Below, piece by piece: positions 1 to 9,013 of a stretch of DNA of 64,000 nucleotides. The stretch comes from Oscillospiraceae bacterium. GTDB lineage: Bacteria; Bacillota; Clostridia; Oscillospirales; Oscillospiraceae. The translations under genes and the position numbers were made by a program. Where the stretch lies: assembly GCA_015067565.1 (NCBI GenBank), contig SVMF01000007.1, forward strand, positions 1-64,000, given 5' to 3'. How positions within the stretch are numbered: position 1 is the stretch's first letter; every line of letters starts with the position of its first letter. Below the pieces are notes generated by a model. It did no database searches. It saw only the letters and a program-made list of their open reading frames with translations, and was not told where the DNA came from.

Positions 1-281
1 GCAATTTGCGGCGATGCCGCACGAATAAGTCGCTATGGCGACTTATTCAGCAGACATCAAATAAGCGATTGCGAACGTATCTCCGATACAGCAAAAAAGC
101 ACTTCAAATGCTTGCTGCGCAAGGCATATTGACTTACATCGCAAACCGAGCTCTACCGTACCATCGTACGCCGACGCGCTCGGTTTGCTCGTCTTGCCGA
201 CTTTTTGAACTCTGTCAGTCTGTCGAAAATCAAGTTTTTCGACAGACTGAACGCAAGAGCTCCGCAGAGCTCTTGCGTTCT
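1..281 (-). repeat. Family-1 structured intergenic repeat, copy 1 (core ~60-272)
   Basis: Reverse complement of the core of the copies at 5346-5667 and 6185-6491; ends in a GAACGCAAGAGCTC hairpin (249-280) next to the metallophosphoesterase stop. Confidence 0.85.
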
Positions 282-282
282 T

Positions 283-1377
283 TTAGTTTTGCTGAATATC
301 AATGATGACGAACTCGGAGATGGCACCGGTCTTGAACGGAACACCCCAGCCGCAGATGCCCGAGGTGACGATGAAGTCCGTCTGCCCGCGACGCGTGTGG
401 CCGTAGACGAAGTCATTTGCACCGATGAGTTTTCCAAAGATGCCCAAGGGGAAAATGTGACCGCCGTGCGTGTGACCGGAAAGCACCAGATCGACACCTG
501 CGGCCACTTCGCTATCGTAGTCGTTAGGCTGATGATTCAGTACGATGGTGAATTTGTCTGGATCCAGATTTTGTGTCAAGCTGACGATTTCGGCTCGACT
601 TGCCTCGTGGCGATCCTGCCGGCCGACGAGCTGGATGCGCTCTGCGATCAGCGCGACCTCGTCCTGAAGGACGGTGATGCCGCTTTGTATCAGCGCATTG
701 TGCAGCTCAGACGCGTCAAAATCACGGCCGGTCATATAGCCTTTGTCGTGATTGCCGTAAACGAAATAGGTGCCGTAGGTGCTCTCGAGCTCTTGCAGTG
801 CAGCGCAGGCCTGATACAATTCCTCTCGGCTCGTGTCGTCATCCACAAAATCACCGCAAATGACCACAAGATCCGGCTTCGCGGCTTCGATCTTTTCTAG
901 CTCGAGCATAAAACGATCGGCATCGAGGATCTCACCGAGGTGACTGTCTGCGATCAGCGCAATGCGCAGGGACGGAGTTCCGATATCCTTTTGTGTGGAG
1001 ACGGTGTAGTCAGTGCGGTAGACATGGTGCGCAAAATGCCAGCCAAAAGCAAGATAGACGATGGTCAACACGATGGCAATTCCGCCCTCGTAATAGCGCC
1101 GGAAGGCCTTCTTGCGCAGCTTTTTGATCAGACCACCGATAAGCTCGCACAGCGCCCAGAAGATCAGCAGGTGCATAAGAATCGCAACTGCGACTACGGG
1201 CGTCAACAGCAGAAGCAGCGCCAGCGGCAGGCATAAAAGTGCCGAGACCCAACGCACCTTCTTGCGCTCATGCTTGCAGAGCTTCAGCACAAAGCCGAAG
1301 CGGCGAAAACGCGTCATCAGATAGTAAAGGCCGGCCAGACAGATCAGGAGGGCAAAGCCCAAAACGACAATGAACAT
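283..1377 (-). CDS. Membrane-anchored metallophosphoesterase
   Basis: 364-aa ORF; N-terminal TM helices then IADSHLGE...GDFVDDD...YGNHD...LSGHTHGGH calcineurin-like motifs. Confidence 0.9.
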   Translation of the reverse strand: MFIVVLGFALLICLAGLYYLMTRFRRFGFVLKLCKHERKKVRWVSALLCLPLALLLLLTPVVAVAILMHLLIFWALCELIGGLIKKLRKKAFRRYYEGGIAIVLTIVYLAFGWHFAHHVYRTDYTVSTQKDIGTPSLRIALIADSHLGEILDADRFMLELEKIEAAKPDLVVICGDFVDDDTSREELYQACAALQELESTYGTYFVYGNHDKGYMTGRDFDASELHNALIQSGITVLQDEVALIAERIQLVGRQDRHEASRAEIVSLTQNLDPDKFTIVLNHQPNDYDSEVAAGVDLVLSGHTHGGHIFPLGIFGKLIGANDFVYGHTRRGQTDFIVTSGICGWGVPFKTGAISEFVIIDIQQN

Positions 1378-1425
1378 ACGATTCTCCCAAAAAGCTCCGC
1401 CACGAGAGTGGCGGAGCCGATTTGC

Positions 1426-2349
1426 TTATGACAAATGGATACCGAGCTCCTCAGGCAGGAAACGCGGACAGACATTCTCGGAAGACGTGATGACGGAGGC
1501 CGCCAGCATCGAGCCCATATCGACGGACTCGCGCAGCGTCTTGTTGTAGGTCATGCCGATGGCAACACCGGCACAGAAGGCATCACCGGCACCGGTGGTG
1601 TCCTTCACGATGACCTTACGGGCAGGGCAGATACCCTTGTCACCGTTGCGATCGGCATAGACCGCACCAGCCTCGCCCATGGTGACGATCATGGAGGGGA
1701 TATTTGCGCGGACGACTCTCTCAGAGAGAATCTGGCACATATCCTCGGGGCTTTTGTCTTCGTAATTGTCCAGGAATAAGAGGCTTGCTTCCTTCAGGTT
1801 GCAGATGAAGCAGTCGAAACGCTGCATAAAGTCACGCCGCTCAACGGCAATGCTCATGTTGGAAACAACGGCAAACTTCTTGATGCCGTGCTTGTCGGCC
1901 AGCTCCAGGATCTTCTTGACGATATCCTTATCCAGGTCGACCTCCAGAATGACGGAATCGGCCTTTTCAAAAATTTCGTCGCCCTTTTCCTGCAGCAGCT
2001 CGAGGATGGGGGTCATGTCGGGGCGGACGGAGATGGAGCCTGCAACGTCGCCGTTGTTGTCAAACACGGCCAGCCACGTGCCCATACCGTTCGGACGGGA
2101 TAGGAGGTAATCCACGTTGACCTTGTGCTTGATCAGTTTCTGACGGACGTCAGTACCGATCGGCGTATCATCCACAATGCTTAGATAGGTGGGGCGAAGC
2201 TCAACATTGGCAATGTCCTCGACCACATTTCGAGAAACACCGCCGTGAATGTACTCCACGCGACCGACATTACGTCCGGTCGGAAGGTAAGTACTGTGTG
2301 GGAAACCCTTGATGTCCACAAATGCTGCACCGATGACCAAAATACCCAT
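1426..2349 (-). CDS. PfkB-family carbohydrate kinase
   Basis: ORF with C-terminal DTTGAGDAFCAG motif typical of PfkB kinases; RBS-like GGAGG before the ATG at 2349. Confidence 0.88.
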   Translation of the reverse strand: MGILVIGAAFVDIKGFPHSTYLPTGRNVGRVEYIHGGVSRNVVEDIANVELRPTYLSIVDDTPIGTDVRQKLIKHKVNVDYLLSRPNGMGTWLAVFDNNGDVAGSISVRPDMTPILELLQEKGDEIFEKADSVILEVDLDKDIVKKILELADKHGIKKFAVVSNMSIAVERRDFMQRFDCFICNLKEASLLFLDNYEDKSPEDMCQILSERVVRANIPSMIVTMGEAGAVYADRNGDKGICPARKVIVKDTTGAGDAFCAGVAIGMTYNKTLRESVDMGSMLAASVITSSENVCPRFLPEELGIHLS

Positions 2350-2549
2350 AAGCAACCTCCGATTATTTTTTTATATTAAAACATCCGTAGATATTTTAAT
2401 CAATTTTTTGTTATGGGAATTGTACCACAAGTGCATCTTGAACACAAGCCTTTTTTGAAAATTTTATTTTATAAAAATCAGAATTTTTTTCAAAAAAGGG
2501 CTTGACAAATTGGAGATAGACTGATATAATGAGCGAGCGCTGTTGAGGT

Positions 2550-2625
2550 GCCGGTATAGCTCAGTTGGTAGAGCAGCTGATTTGTAATCAGCAGGCCGGG
2601 GGTTCGAGTCCGTCTACCGGCTCCA
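2550..2625 (+). tRNA. tRNA-Thr (TGT anticodon)
   Basis: Cloverleaf: GCCGGTA/TACCGGC acceptor, anticodon loop in CTGATTTGTAATCAG, GGTTCGAGTCC T-arm, encoded CCA. Confidence 0.95.
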
Positions 2626-2647
2626 ATTCCTCAACAGAACTGAATAT

Positions 2648-2732
2648 GGGGGAATTCCCGAGTGGCCAAAGGGGGCAGACTGTAAATCTGTTAGCAATGC
2701 TTTCGGTGGTTCAAATCCACCTTCCCCCACCA
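2648..2732 (+). tRNA. tRNA-Tyr (GTA anticodon)
   Basis: Class II tRNA with long variable arm; GGGGGAA/TTCCCCC acceptor, anticodon loop CTGTAAA, encoded CCA. Confidence 0.93.
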
Positions 2733-2733
2733 A

Positions 2734-2772
2734 AAATCGCCGATCTTCGACAGAAGATTGGCGATTTTTACT
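2734..2772 (+). terminator. Rho-independent terminator after tRNA-Tyr
   Basis: AAAATCGCCgATCTTC-GACA-GAAGATtGGCGATTTTT stem-loop with T run. Confidence 0.75.
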
Positions 2773-3006
2773 TCTTCACTATTACCTATTCACTCTTCAC
2801 TAAATCCAGCCGGCGATTTTTGGAAAGTAATAAGTAATGTTCAGAAAATACTTTATATTATTATGTTTTTCGAACTTCTGCTCCAGCATATTAACACAAT
2901 AAATCTCAAGAGATTCATTTCGACCAAGCTTGCCAGGCGAAGGAAGACTTCTCATGGATGTATTATGGAATTTGAAAGGCGACCATCTGACGATGGCCGC
3001 CTCTTT

Positions 3007-3960
3007 TTATTCCACATGGCTGTGGTTATTGATATGATCTACGCAGTAGCAGAAATACCCCTTGCAGCGAGAGCAATAGCGGAACTCCAGATCGGGACAC
3101 TGCGTATCTGTGCGGCCGCAGACGGTGCATTTGTGACGATAGGGGCGCTGACCCTCGGCATTGCGGTAATTCTTTGCCCAGTCGGGATGGGGCTGCTGTT
3201 GCGGCTGCTGCGCACGGCGAAACTCGTACTGCCGCTTGTTCTGTTTGTACTTTTGCCTGAGTGACGGGAACAAATTTTTGCATTTTCTGCCAAAAAACAG
3301 GAAATAGTTCAAAATGGAAACCCACGGATAGAAGGCGATAAGACAGATGCCAATGATCGTCGTGGTTTCCAACAACGAGAAGAGCGGGGTAAATTCCACG
3401 AAGCTGGAAATTGTGTAGTAAACGCACAGTGCAAGATCCAGCCAGGCAAGCCACTTCATTTTAACCGGGATGATGAAATAGATATACACACGCTCATCCG
3501 GGATAAGGGTTGCAACGGCCAGGAACATGGATAGGTTCAGATAATTGGCATCGGCCACGCGGGGAATTCCGCAGATCCAGTAGATCAGCATAAAATAAAG
3601 ATCAATCAGGAGAATGCCGGAAAAATAGAATATGTTAAAGCGCAGACGCCCCATCACAGCCTCGAGCAGCTTTCCGATCCAATGGTAGAACAGAATGGAG
3701 ATGACAGCACCAAGAATGGGGCCAAAGATGGAGCCGGCCATGCAGGCAAAGGTGAAGATATAGCTGAACAATCTCCAGACTTCACCGTGCGCGATGCTGG
3801 AACTTTTAAAAATGAGCAGCTCCAACAGCGGCAGCTTGAAAAAGAAGTCCATCACAAAAACAACCGCATTGGATGCGCAGATCCAGAACATCAGATTTGG
3901 GATGCCTTTGTTGGCATTTTGATGCAAAAAGGTATTATAGTTTCGTCGCAGCTTACCCAT
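3007..3960 (-). CDS. Polytopic (rhomboid-like) membrane protein with C-terminal zinc-ribbon
   Basis: Multiple TM segments; C-term HKCTVCGRTDTQCPDLEFRYCSRCKGYFCYCVDH; RBS AAGGAGG before the ATG at 3960. Confidence 0.6.
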   Translation of the reverse strand: MGKLRRNYNTFLHQNANKGIPNLMFWICASNAVVFVMDFFFKLPLLELLIFKSSSIAHGEVWRLFSYIFTFACMAGSIFGPILGAVISILFYHWIGKLLEAVMGRLRFNIFYFSGILLIDLYFMLIYWICGIPRVADANYLNLSMFLAVATLIPDERVYIYFIIPVKMKWLAWLDLALCVYYTISSFVEFTPLFSLLETTTIIGICLIAFYPWVSILNYFLFFGRKCKNLFPSLRQKYKQNKRQYEFRRAQQPQQQPHPDWAKNYRNAEGQRPYRHKCTVCGRTDTQCPDLEFRYCSRCKGYFCYCVDHINNHSHVE

Positions 3961-4103
3961 GATATGCCTCCTTTGGAAATTCAATCTATATTGTATCGGA
4001 TTTTTGCAGCAATGTCTACAAACATTTCATGAATTTTGTCATGTGCTTGAAATTTTTTTCCTTCTGTGTTATCATACAAGCAGAATTTTTTGGAGGTAAT
4101 GTT

Positions 4104-5345
4104 ATGAGCAATGTCAGAGATATGTCCCTTGCTGAGTACGGCAGAATGAAGATCGAGTGGGTGCGTGATTTCATGCCTGCACTGGTGGCGATTCGTGAGC
4201 GCTTCGAGCGTGAGAAGCCGTTTGCCGGCAAGAAGATCACCATCTCCATCCATATGGAAGCCAAGACCGCATTTTTGGCGCTGTGTCTGGCGGCAGGTGG
4301 CGCAGAGGTGCACGCAACGGGCTGCAATCCTCTTTCAACACAGGATGATGTGGCGGCCGGCCTGGCTTCGCTGGGCGTTGAGACCTATGCAAAGCATGGT
4401 GTCGATGCGCAGGAATACAAGCAGCTTTTGGTTGAGGCACTGTCCTGCAAGCCCGATCTGGTCATTGACGACGGTGGCGACATCCTCGATACGCTGAACG
4501 AGCATCCGGAGCTGGCGGTCAATATCATTGGCGGCGCAGAGGAGACCACCACGGGCATCCATCGTCTGTATGCCAGAGCGAAGGCAGGTGTGCTGCCCTT
4601 CCCGATGATGAACGTCAATGATGCCAAGTGCAAGCACTATTACGACAACAAGTATGGCACGGGTCAGTCCGTGTGGGATGCCATCATGCACACGACAAAC
4701 CTGCTCGTAGCAGGCAAGACCGTTGTGATCGCGGGCTATGGCTACTGCGGCCGTGGTATTGCGATGCGTGCAAAGGGCATGGGCGCCGATGTGATCGTCA
4801 CCGAGATCGATCCCATCAAGGCTTTGGAGGCCTCCATGGACGGCTGCCGAGTCATGCCGATGGATGAGGCTGCTCCGCAGGGCGACATCTTCATCACCAC
4901 CACCGGCTGTAAGGATGTCATCGTTGGCCGCCATTTCAAGGTCATGAAGCACAATGCTTTCTTGTCCAATGCGGGACACTTCAACGTGGAGGTCAATGCC
5001 GAGGAGCTCGAGGCCATGGCAGTGCGCGTGTTCAAGCGTCGCAACGAGATCGTCGGCTACGAGATGGCCGACGGCCGTGTGCTGAATCTGTTGGCCGAGG
5101 GTCGGTTGGTCAACCTCGCCTCCGGCAACGGACATCCGGCAGAGATCATGGATACGAGCTTCTCTGTGCAGGCTCTTTCGTTGGAGTATATGCTCAAGAA
5201 TGGCGCAAACCTTGATAAGAAGGTCTATGAGGTGCCGCAGGCGATTGATGATGAGGTCTCCCACTTAAAGCTCAATGGTGCAGGTCTGAAGATCGATGCT
5301 TTGACTCCTGTCCAGGAAGCCTACATGGCAGGTTATATCGTATAA
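4104..5345 (+). CDS. ahcY: Adenosylhomocysteinase
   Basis: 413 aa; YGYCGRGIAMRAKGMGADVIVTEIDP NAD-binding, SNAGHFNVE and LASGNGHPAEIMDTSFSVQA motifs; RBS TGGAGG. Confidence 0.93.
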   Translation: MSNVRDMSLAEYGRMKIEWVRDFMPALVAIRERFEREKPFAGKKITISIHMEAKTAFLALCLAAGGAEVHATGCNPLSTQDDVAAGLASLGVETYAKHGVDAQEYKQLLVEALSCKPDLVIDDGGDILDTLNEHPELAVNIIGGAEETTTGIHRLYARAKAGVLPFPMMNVNDAKCKHYYDNKYGTGQSVWDAIMHTTNLLVAGKTVVIAGYGYCGRGIAMRAKGMGADVIVTEIDPIKALEASMDGCRVMPMDEAAPQGDIFITTTGCKDVIVGRHFKVMKHNAFLSNAGHFNVEVNAEELEAMAVRVFKRRNEIVGYEMADGRVLNLLAEGRLVNLASGNGHPAEIMDTSFSVQALSLEYMLKNGANLDKKVYEVPQAIDDEVSHLKLNGAGLKIDALTPVQEAYMAGYIV

Positions 5346-5667
5346 GAATTGACAACAGCCGCATCGTAAGATGCGGCTGTTGTCTGTCGAAAAACTTGAT
5401 TTTCGACAGACTGACAGAGTTCAAAAAGTCGTCAAGACGAGCAAACCGAGCGCGTCGGCGTACGATGGTACGGTAGAGCTCGGTTTGCGATGTAAGTCAA
5501 AATGCCTTGCGCAGCAAGCATTTGAAGTGCTTTTTTGCTGTATCGGAGATACGTTCGCAATCGCTTATTTGAACACAGATCGCCAACCGCCAAAAATTTG
5601 CATTTTGACGATTGGCGACTTTTTTGACACTCTGAGCCGCATCGTAAGATGCGGCTGTTGTCAATTC
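5346..5667 (+). repeat. Family-1 structured intergenic repeat, copy 2
   Basis: Perfect 20-bp terminal inverted repeats GAATTGACAACAGCCGCATC / GATGCGGCTGTTGTCAATTC; internal hairpins; core nearly identical to copies 1 and 3. Confidence 0.9.
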
Positions 5668-5816
5668 TCTTGCTCGTTGCTTGGGCATGACTTTGCGGCA
5701 TACCAGCCGGCCAAAAATGCGGCACGTGCCAATTGATAGATGGCTTCTTCCGCGTGGTCGTAGTTTTTGCCCTGTAAAAATTCATCCAGAGCCTTCTCGA
5801 AAATGTCAGTTTGCAT
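5661..5816 (-). CDS. Small 51-aa protein of unknown function
   Basis: MQTDIFEKALDEFLQGKNYDHAEEAIYQLARAAFLAGWYAAKSCPSNEQEN; RBS GAGGTGAT upstream of the ATG at 5816; divergent from XRE regulator. Confidence 0.65.
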   Translation of the reverse strand: MQTDIFEKALDEFLQGKNYDHAEEAIYQLARAAFLAGWYAAKSCPSNEQEN

Positions 5817-5954
5817 TTTGATCACCTCGAAACACAGATTGTATTGTATTTTAACACATTTCTTTGAAAAATACAATACAGTATGCGTAAATACGCACAA
5901 TGCGTTGTTAAATATTTGCGTGATTTTGACTACAATAGATACGAGGTGGTCAAA

Positions 5955-6179
5955 GTGGACAAACATCATGACGATTATGTACAAATCGGTTTGAATATTA
6001 TGCGTTTTCGCAAGGAAAGAGGATTGACGCAGGAGCAGCTTGCAGATATGGTTGGTTACACGCAGAATCACATTCAGCGTGTGGAGACGGCAGTTTCAAA
6101 ACCCACGGTTGGTCTGCTGCTTGACCTGTCAAGGACATTGAACATTCCGATCGAACGATTGATGGAAATACGCAAATAA
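5955..6179 (+). CDS. XRE-family HTH transcriptional regulator (GTG start)
   Basis: IGLNIMRFRKERGLTQEQLADMVGYTQNHIQRVETAVSKPTVGLLLDLSRTLNI is a canonical HTH_3; GAGGTGG before the GTG. Confidence 0.87.
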   Translation: MDKHHDDYVQIGLNIMRFRKERGLTQEQLADMVGYTQNHIQRVETAVSKPTVGLLLDLSRTLNIPIERLMEIRK

Positions 6180-6184
6180 AAATG

Positions 6185-6491
6185 AACAGCCGCATCGTAA
6201 GATGCGGCTGCAGTCTGTCGAAAAACTTGTTTTTCGGCAGACTGTCAGAGTTCAAAAAGTCGTCAAGACGAGCAAACCGAGCGCGTCGGCGTACGATGGT
6301 ACGGTAGAGCTCGGTTTGCGATGTAAGTCAAAATGCCTTGCGCAGCAAGCATTTGAAGTGCTTTTTTGCTGTATCGGAGATACGTTCGCAATCGCTTAAT
6401 TGAACACAGATCGCCAACCGCCAAAAAATTGCATTTTGACGATTGGCGACTTTTTTGACACTCTGCAGCCGCATCGTAAGATGCGGCTGTT
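6185..6491 (+). repeat. Family-1 structured intergenic repeat, copy 3
   Basis: Near-identical to copy 2, bounded by AACAGCCGCATC...GATGCGGCTGTT hairpins. Confidence 0.9.
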
Positions 6492-6492
6492 G

Positions 6493-7473
6493 TTATTTTC
6501 CGAGGAGCTTTTTGATCCTGAAAATGGCATTGACCGTGCGGTAGCGCTTCTTGAGCAGGAGCTTGTAGATCAATCGCTTGTTCTTATCGAGCAGGGGCAG
6601 ATGCTTGTTTTCGCGGAAGTCGGGGAATTTTTTCTCCATATACTGCCTGAAATCGTTTACGAGATGGTGCTTGCGGTCAATCTGCAAAACACGCACCGTT
6701 GCAGCAATCAGCAGGTGCTCAATGGCCAGGAAGGTCAGCTCGTTGCGGTAAGTATCATAGAGCTTTTGCTCACGGAACCACGAGAGAATGTCGTCGAAAG
6801 CGTAGAGGATCTCTACATTGCGCTCTGAATTCTTGTTGTTCATGGCGCTGCCTTCCCGCTGCAGATAGTGGTAATACGGCTGCGGCAGGCGGATGACGGT
6901 CTTGGCCATAGCGTTGACCTTCGTCACGACACGAATATCCTCGTACCAGACGCGGCTGGCAAATTCGATGTTTTCGAACAGAGACTTTTTATATGCACGG
7001 TTCCACGGAGCCATGATGCCGAAAAACAGCTCGGGTGTGGATGCGGCATTGCAAGGCTTTCTGACCTCGACCAGCTCGTGCAGCTCACCATTTTTGACAC
7101 CGTCCTTTTCTACGTGTGCACCGAAAAGATACAGATCTGCGTGCGTTTTTTCAATCTCGGTAGCCAGATCGGACAAGAGCGTGTCATCGAGGTAATCGTC
7201 TCCGTCGACGAAGAGCAGATATTCGCCCTTGGCCAGCGCGATGCCGTGGTTTCTTGCGGCACCTGCACCGCCGTTGGGTTGATGGATCGCACGGATGAGC
7301 GCAGGATGGCGCGTGGCATAATCATCAATGAGCTTGCCGCTGCCGTCAGGGGAGCCGTCATCGATCAGAAGCAGCTCGAAATCCCGGCACTTCTGTGCCA
7401 GCACGGACTCGATGCATTTGGGAAGGTATTGCTCGATCTTGTAGATCGGAACGATCAGACTAAAGGTAGGCAT
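6493..7473 (-). CDS. Glycosyltransferase family 2
   Basis: MPTFSLIVPIYKIEQYLPKCIESVLAQ...LLIDDGSPDGSG...GGAGAARNHGI...FVDGDDYLD. Confidence 0.93.
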   Translation of the reverse strand: MPTFSLIVPIYKIEQYLPKCIESVLAQKCRDFELLLIDDGSPDGSGKLIDDYATRHPALIRAIHQPNGGAGAARNHGIALAKGEYLLFVDGDDYLDDTLLSDLATEIEKTHADLYLFGAHVEKDGVKNGELHELVEVRKPCNAASTPELFFGIMAPWNRAYKKSLFENIEFASRVWYEDIRVVTKVNAMAKTVIRLPQPYYHYLQREGSAMNNKNSERNVEILYAFDDILSWFREQKLYDTYRNELTFLAIEHLLIAATVRVLQIDRKHHLVNDFRQYMEKKFPDFRENKHLPLLDKNKRLIYKLLLKKRYRTVNAIFRIKKLLGK

Positions 7474-7534
7474 ATGCTGTCCTCCTGTGTGCTTGATGCT
7501 TCTATTATACCTTCCCGAACGGAAAAATGCAAGC

Positions 7535-8101
7535 CTATGCCAAAATCGGCTGCAATTGCTGTTTCATCATAGCAAAGGAGACCGTCTGTGGCAGAAGCTC
7601 GAAGTGCGCAACCAGGCTGAACGGCTTTCCGGTGGGATCATCCTGCGAGAAGGGGACGAAGTAATAGTGTCTGCGATTGAGCAGCCTTCCGATGTTTTCG
7701 GCGCTTCCGGAGAGTCCGTCATTCGTCGAGAGCGCCAAGACTACGGGTTTGGCATTGCGCAGATGGGCCTTGACGGCAAAGCTGACGGGGGAGTCAGCAA
7801 TCCCGTTGGCGAGTTTCCCTATGGTATTTCCGGTGCATGGAGCGACAATGAGAAGCTCCAGCATTTTTTTAGGGCCAAAAGGCTCCACATCCTGCAAAGT
7901 GTGCAGGCATTGGTGCGAGCAAATGTCCTCGATGCGTCGGATGAAGTCCTCACTGCTGCCGAACCTCGTGTCAGTTTGAAAACTCGTTTGAGAGAGGATT
8001 GGGACGATCTCATAGCTGTGCGTCAGTTCTTGCATGGCGCAAATGGCCTTTTCAAAGGTGCAAAAGGAGCCGCTCAGGGCAAAACCAATGGTGGGTTTCA
8101 A
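7535..8101 (-). CDS. dpaB: Dipicolinate synthase subunit B
   Basis: Flavoprotein-like IGFALSGSFCTFEKA...LLIVAPCTGNTIGKLANGIADSPV; overlaps upstream dpaA. Confidence 0.88.
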   Translation of the reverse strand: MKPTIGFALSGSFCTFEKAICAMQELTHSYEIVPILSQTSFQTDTRFGSSEDFIRRIEDICSHQCLHTLQDVEPFGPKKMLELLIVAPCTGNTIGKLANGIADSPVSFAVKAHLRNAKPVVLALSTNDGLSGSAENIGRLLNRRHYYFVPFSQDDPTGKPFSLVAHFELLPQTVSFAMMKQQLQPILA

Positions 8102-8904
8102 GACAATTTCTCCTTTTCCAAAATGCCGAGTATGCTCTTTGCGTACAAAATTCCCGCACTTTTCGGGCAGAAACGACCCGGCAGAGCCGGCGCGTACAAA
8201 TAGTGCAGGAAGCGTTGGTGCTCACTTAAAATGCCACCGTTGGACAGCTCCATGACAAGACAATCCGGGCGGATCTGCCCGAGCTGCTCAGAGGAAAACA
8301 CGGCGGTGGGGACGGTGTTGAAAACAAAGTCGTAGTCGGACAGCTCGTAGTGCCAAAGACCTGTGGTGTCCGTTCTGAAGCCTTGCGCGTGGGCCATGGC
8401 GGCATCCTTTGCACTTCGCAGTCCCACGGTCACATGGGCGTGGAGGGCTTGCAGCCGTTCGGCAAGCACCTTTCCGCAGCGGCCGAAGCCGACAACGAGG
8501 CAGCTTGCGCCGTGCAGTGTGATCTCGCTGTTTTCGATGGCAAGGCAGATAGCGCCCTCGGCGGTGGGAACAGCGTTGGCGGTAGTCAGCGGCTCTGAGC
8601 CGTAGAGGTCATAGACGGTCGCGCCCCGTGCGCAAAAAACCTCCTGCCACGCGCCGAACAAACCACCGAACAGCTTGGTGTGCTCGTGGGTGCGTTGCAA
8701 AAGCTCCTCTGCGGCAAGACTACTGTTTCGGATGTGGTAGCCGTCAAAAGAGGGAAACGGCAAAATGACATAGCTTAGCTGCTCGGCAAGGGGTGCATCT
8801 GTGCATTCGGGGACACCGCAGGTCTGCACGGCATAGCCCTGCTTTGACAAATACTGCGCGGCATAGCGGCTTCTGGCATCGCCGCCCAAAAACCAAAGCG
8901 TCAT
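8098..8904 (-). CDS. dpaA: Dipicolinate synthase subunit A
   Basis: MTLWFLGGDARSRYAAQYLSKQGY...VVGFGRCGKVLAERL; RBS GGAGGCATTTT before the ATG at 8904. Confidence 0.88.
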   Translation of the reverse strand: MTLWFLGGDARSRYAAQYLSKQGYAVQTCGVPECTDAPLAEQLSYVILPFPSFDGYHIRNSSLAAEELLQRTHEHTKLFGGLFGAWQEVFCARGATVYDLYGSEPLTTANAVPTAEGAICLAIENSEITLHGASCLVVGFGRCGKVLAERLQALHAHVTVGLRSAKDAAMAHAQGFRTDTTGLWHYELSDYDFVFNTVPTAVFSSEQLGQIRPDCLVMELSNGGILSEHQRFLHYLYAPALPGRFCPKSAGILYAKSILGILEKEKLS

Positions 8905-9013
8905 GAAAATGCCTCCTTCCTGCCACATCTTATGCAAAATTTTCGGAATCGGTGAAAAGATGGTTGTCATTTTGACTCGAATCCGATATAATATAGATGA
9001 AAGGAGAGATGAC

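Noticed and set aside
5371-5736. ORFs inside the family-1 repeat (also 6-305, 5432-5785, 6202-6399)
   Set aside because: They run through hairpin repeats in several frames and both strands, with no RBS or conserved reading frame between copies.
5346-6491. CRISPR-like interpretation of the repeated hairpins
   Set aside because: Repeats are ~310-320 bp, only two are adjacent, and the spacer is a two-gene cassette; no cas genes in the window.
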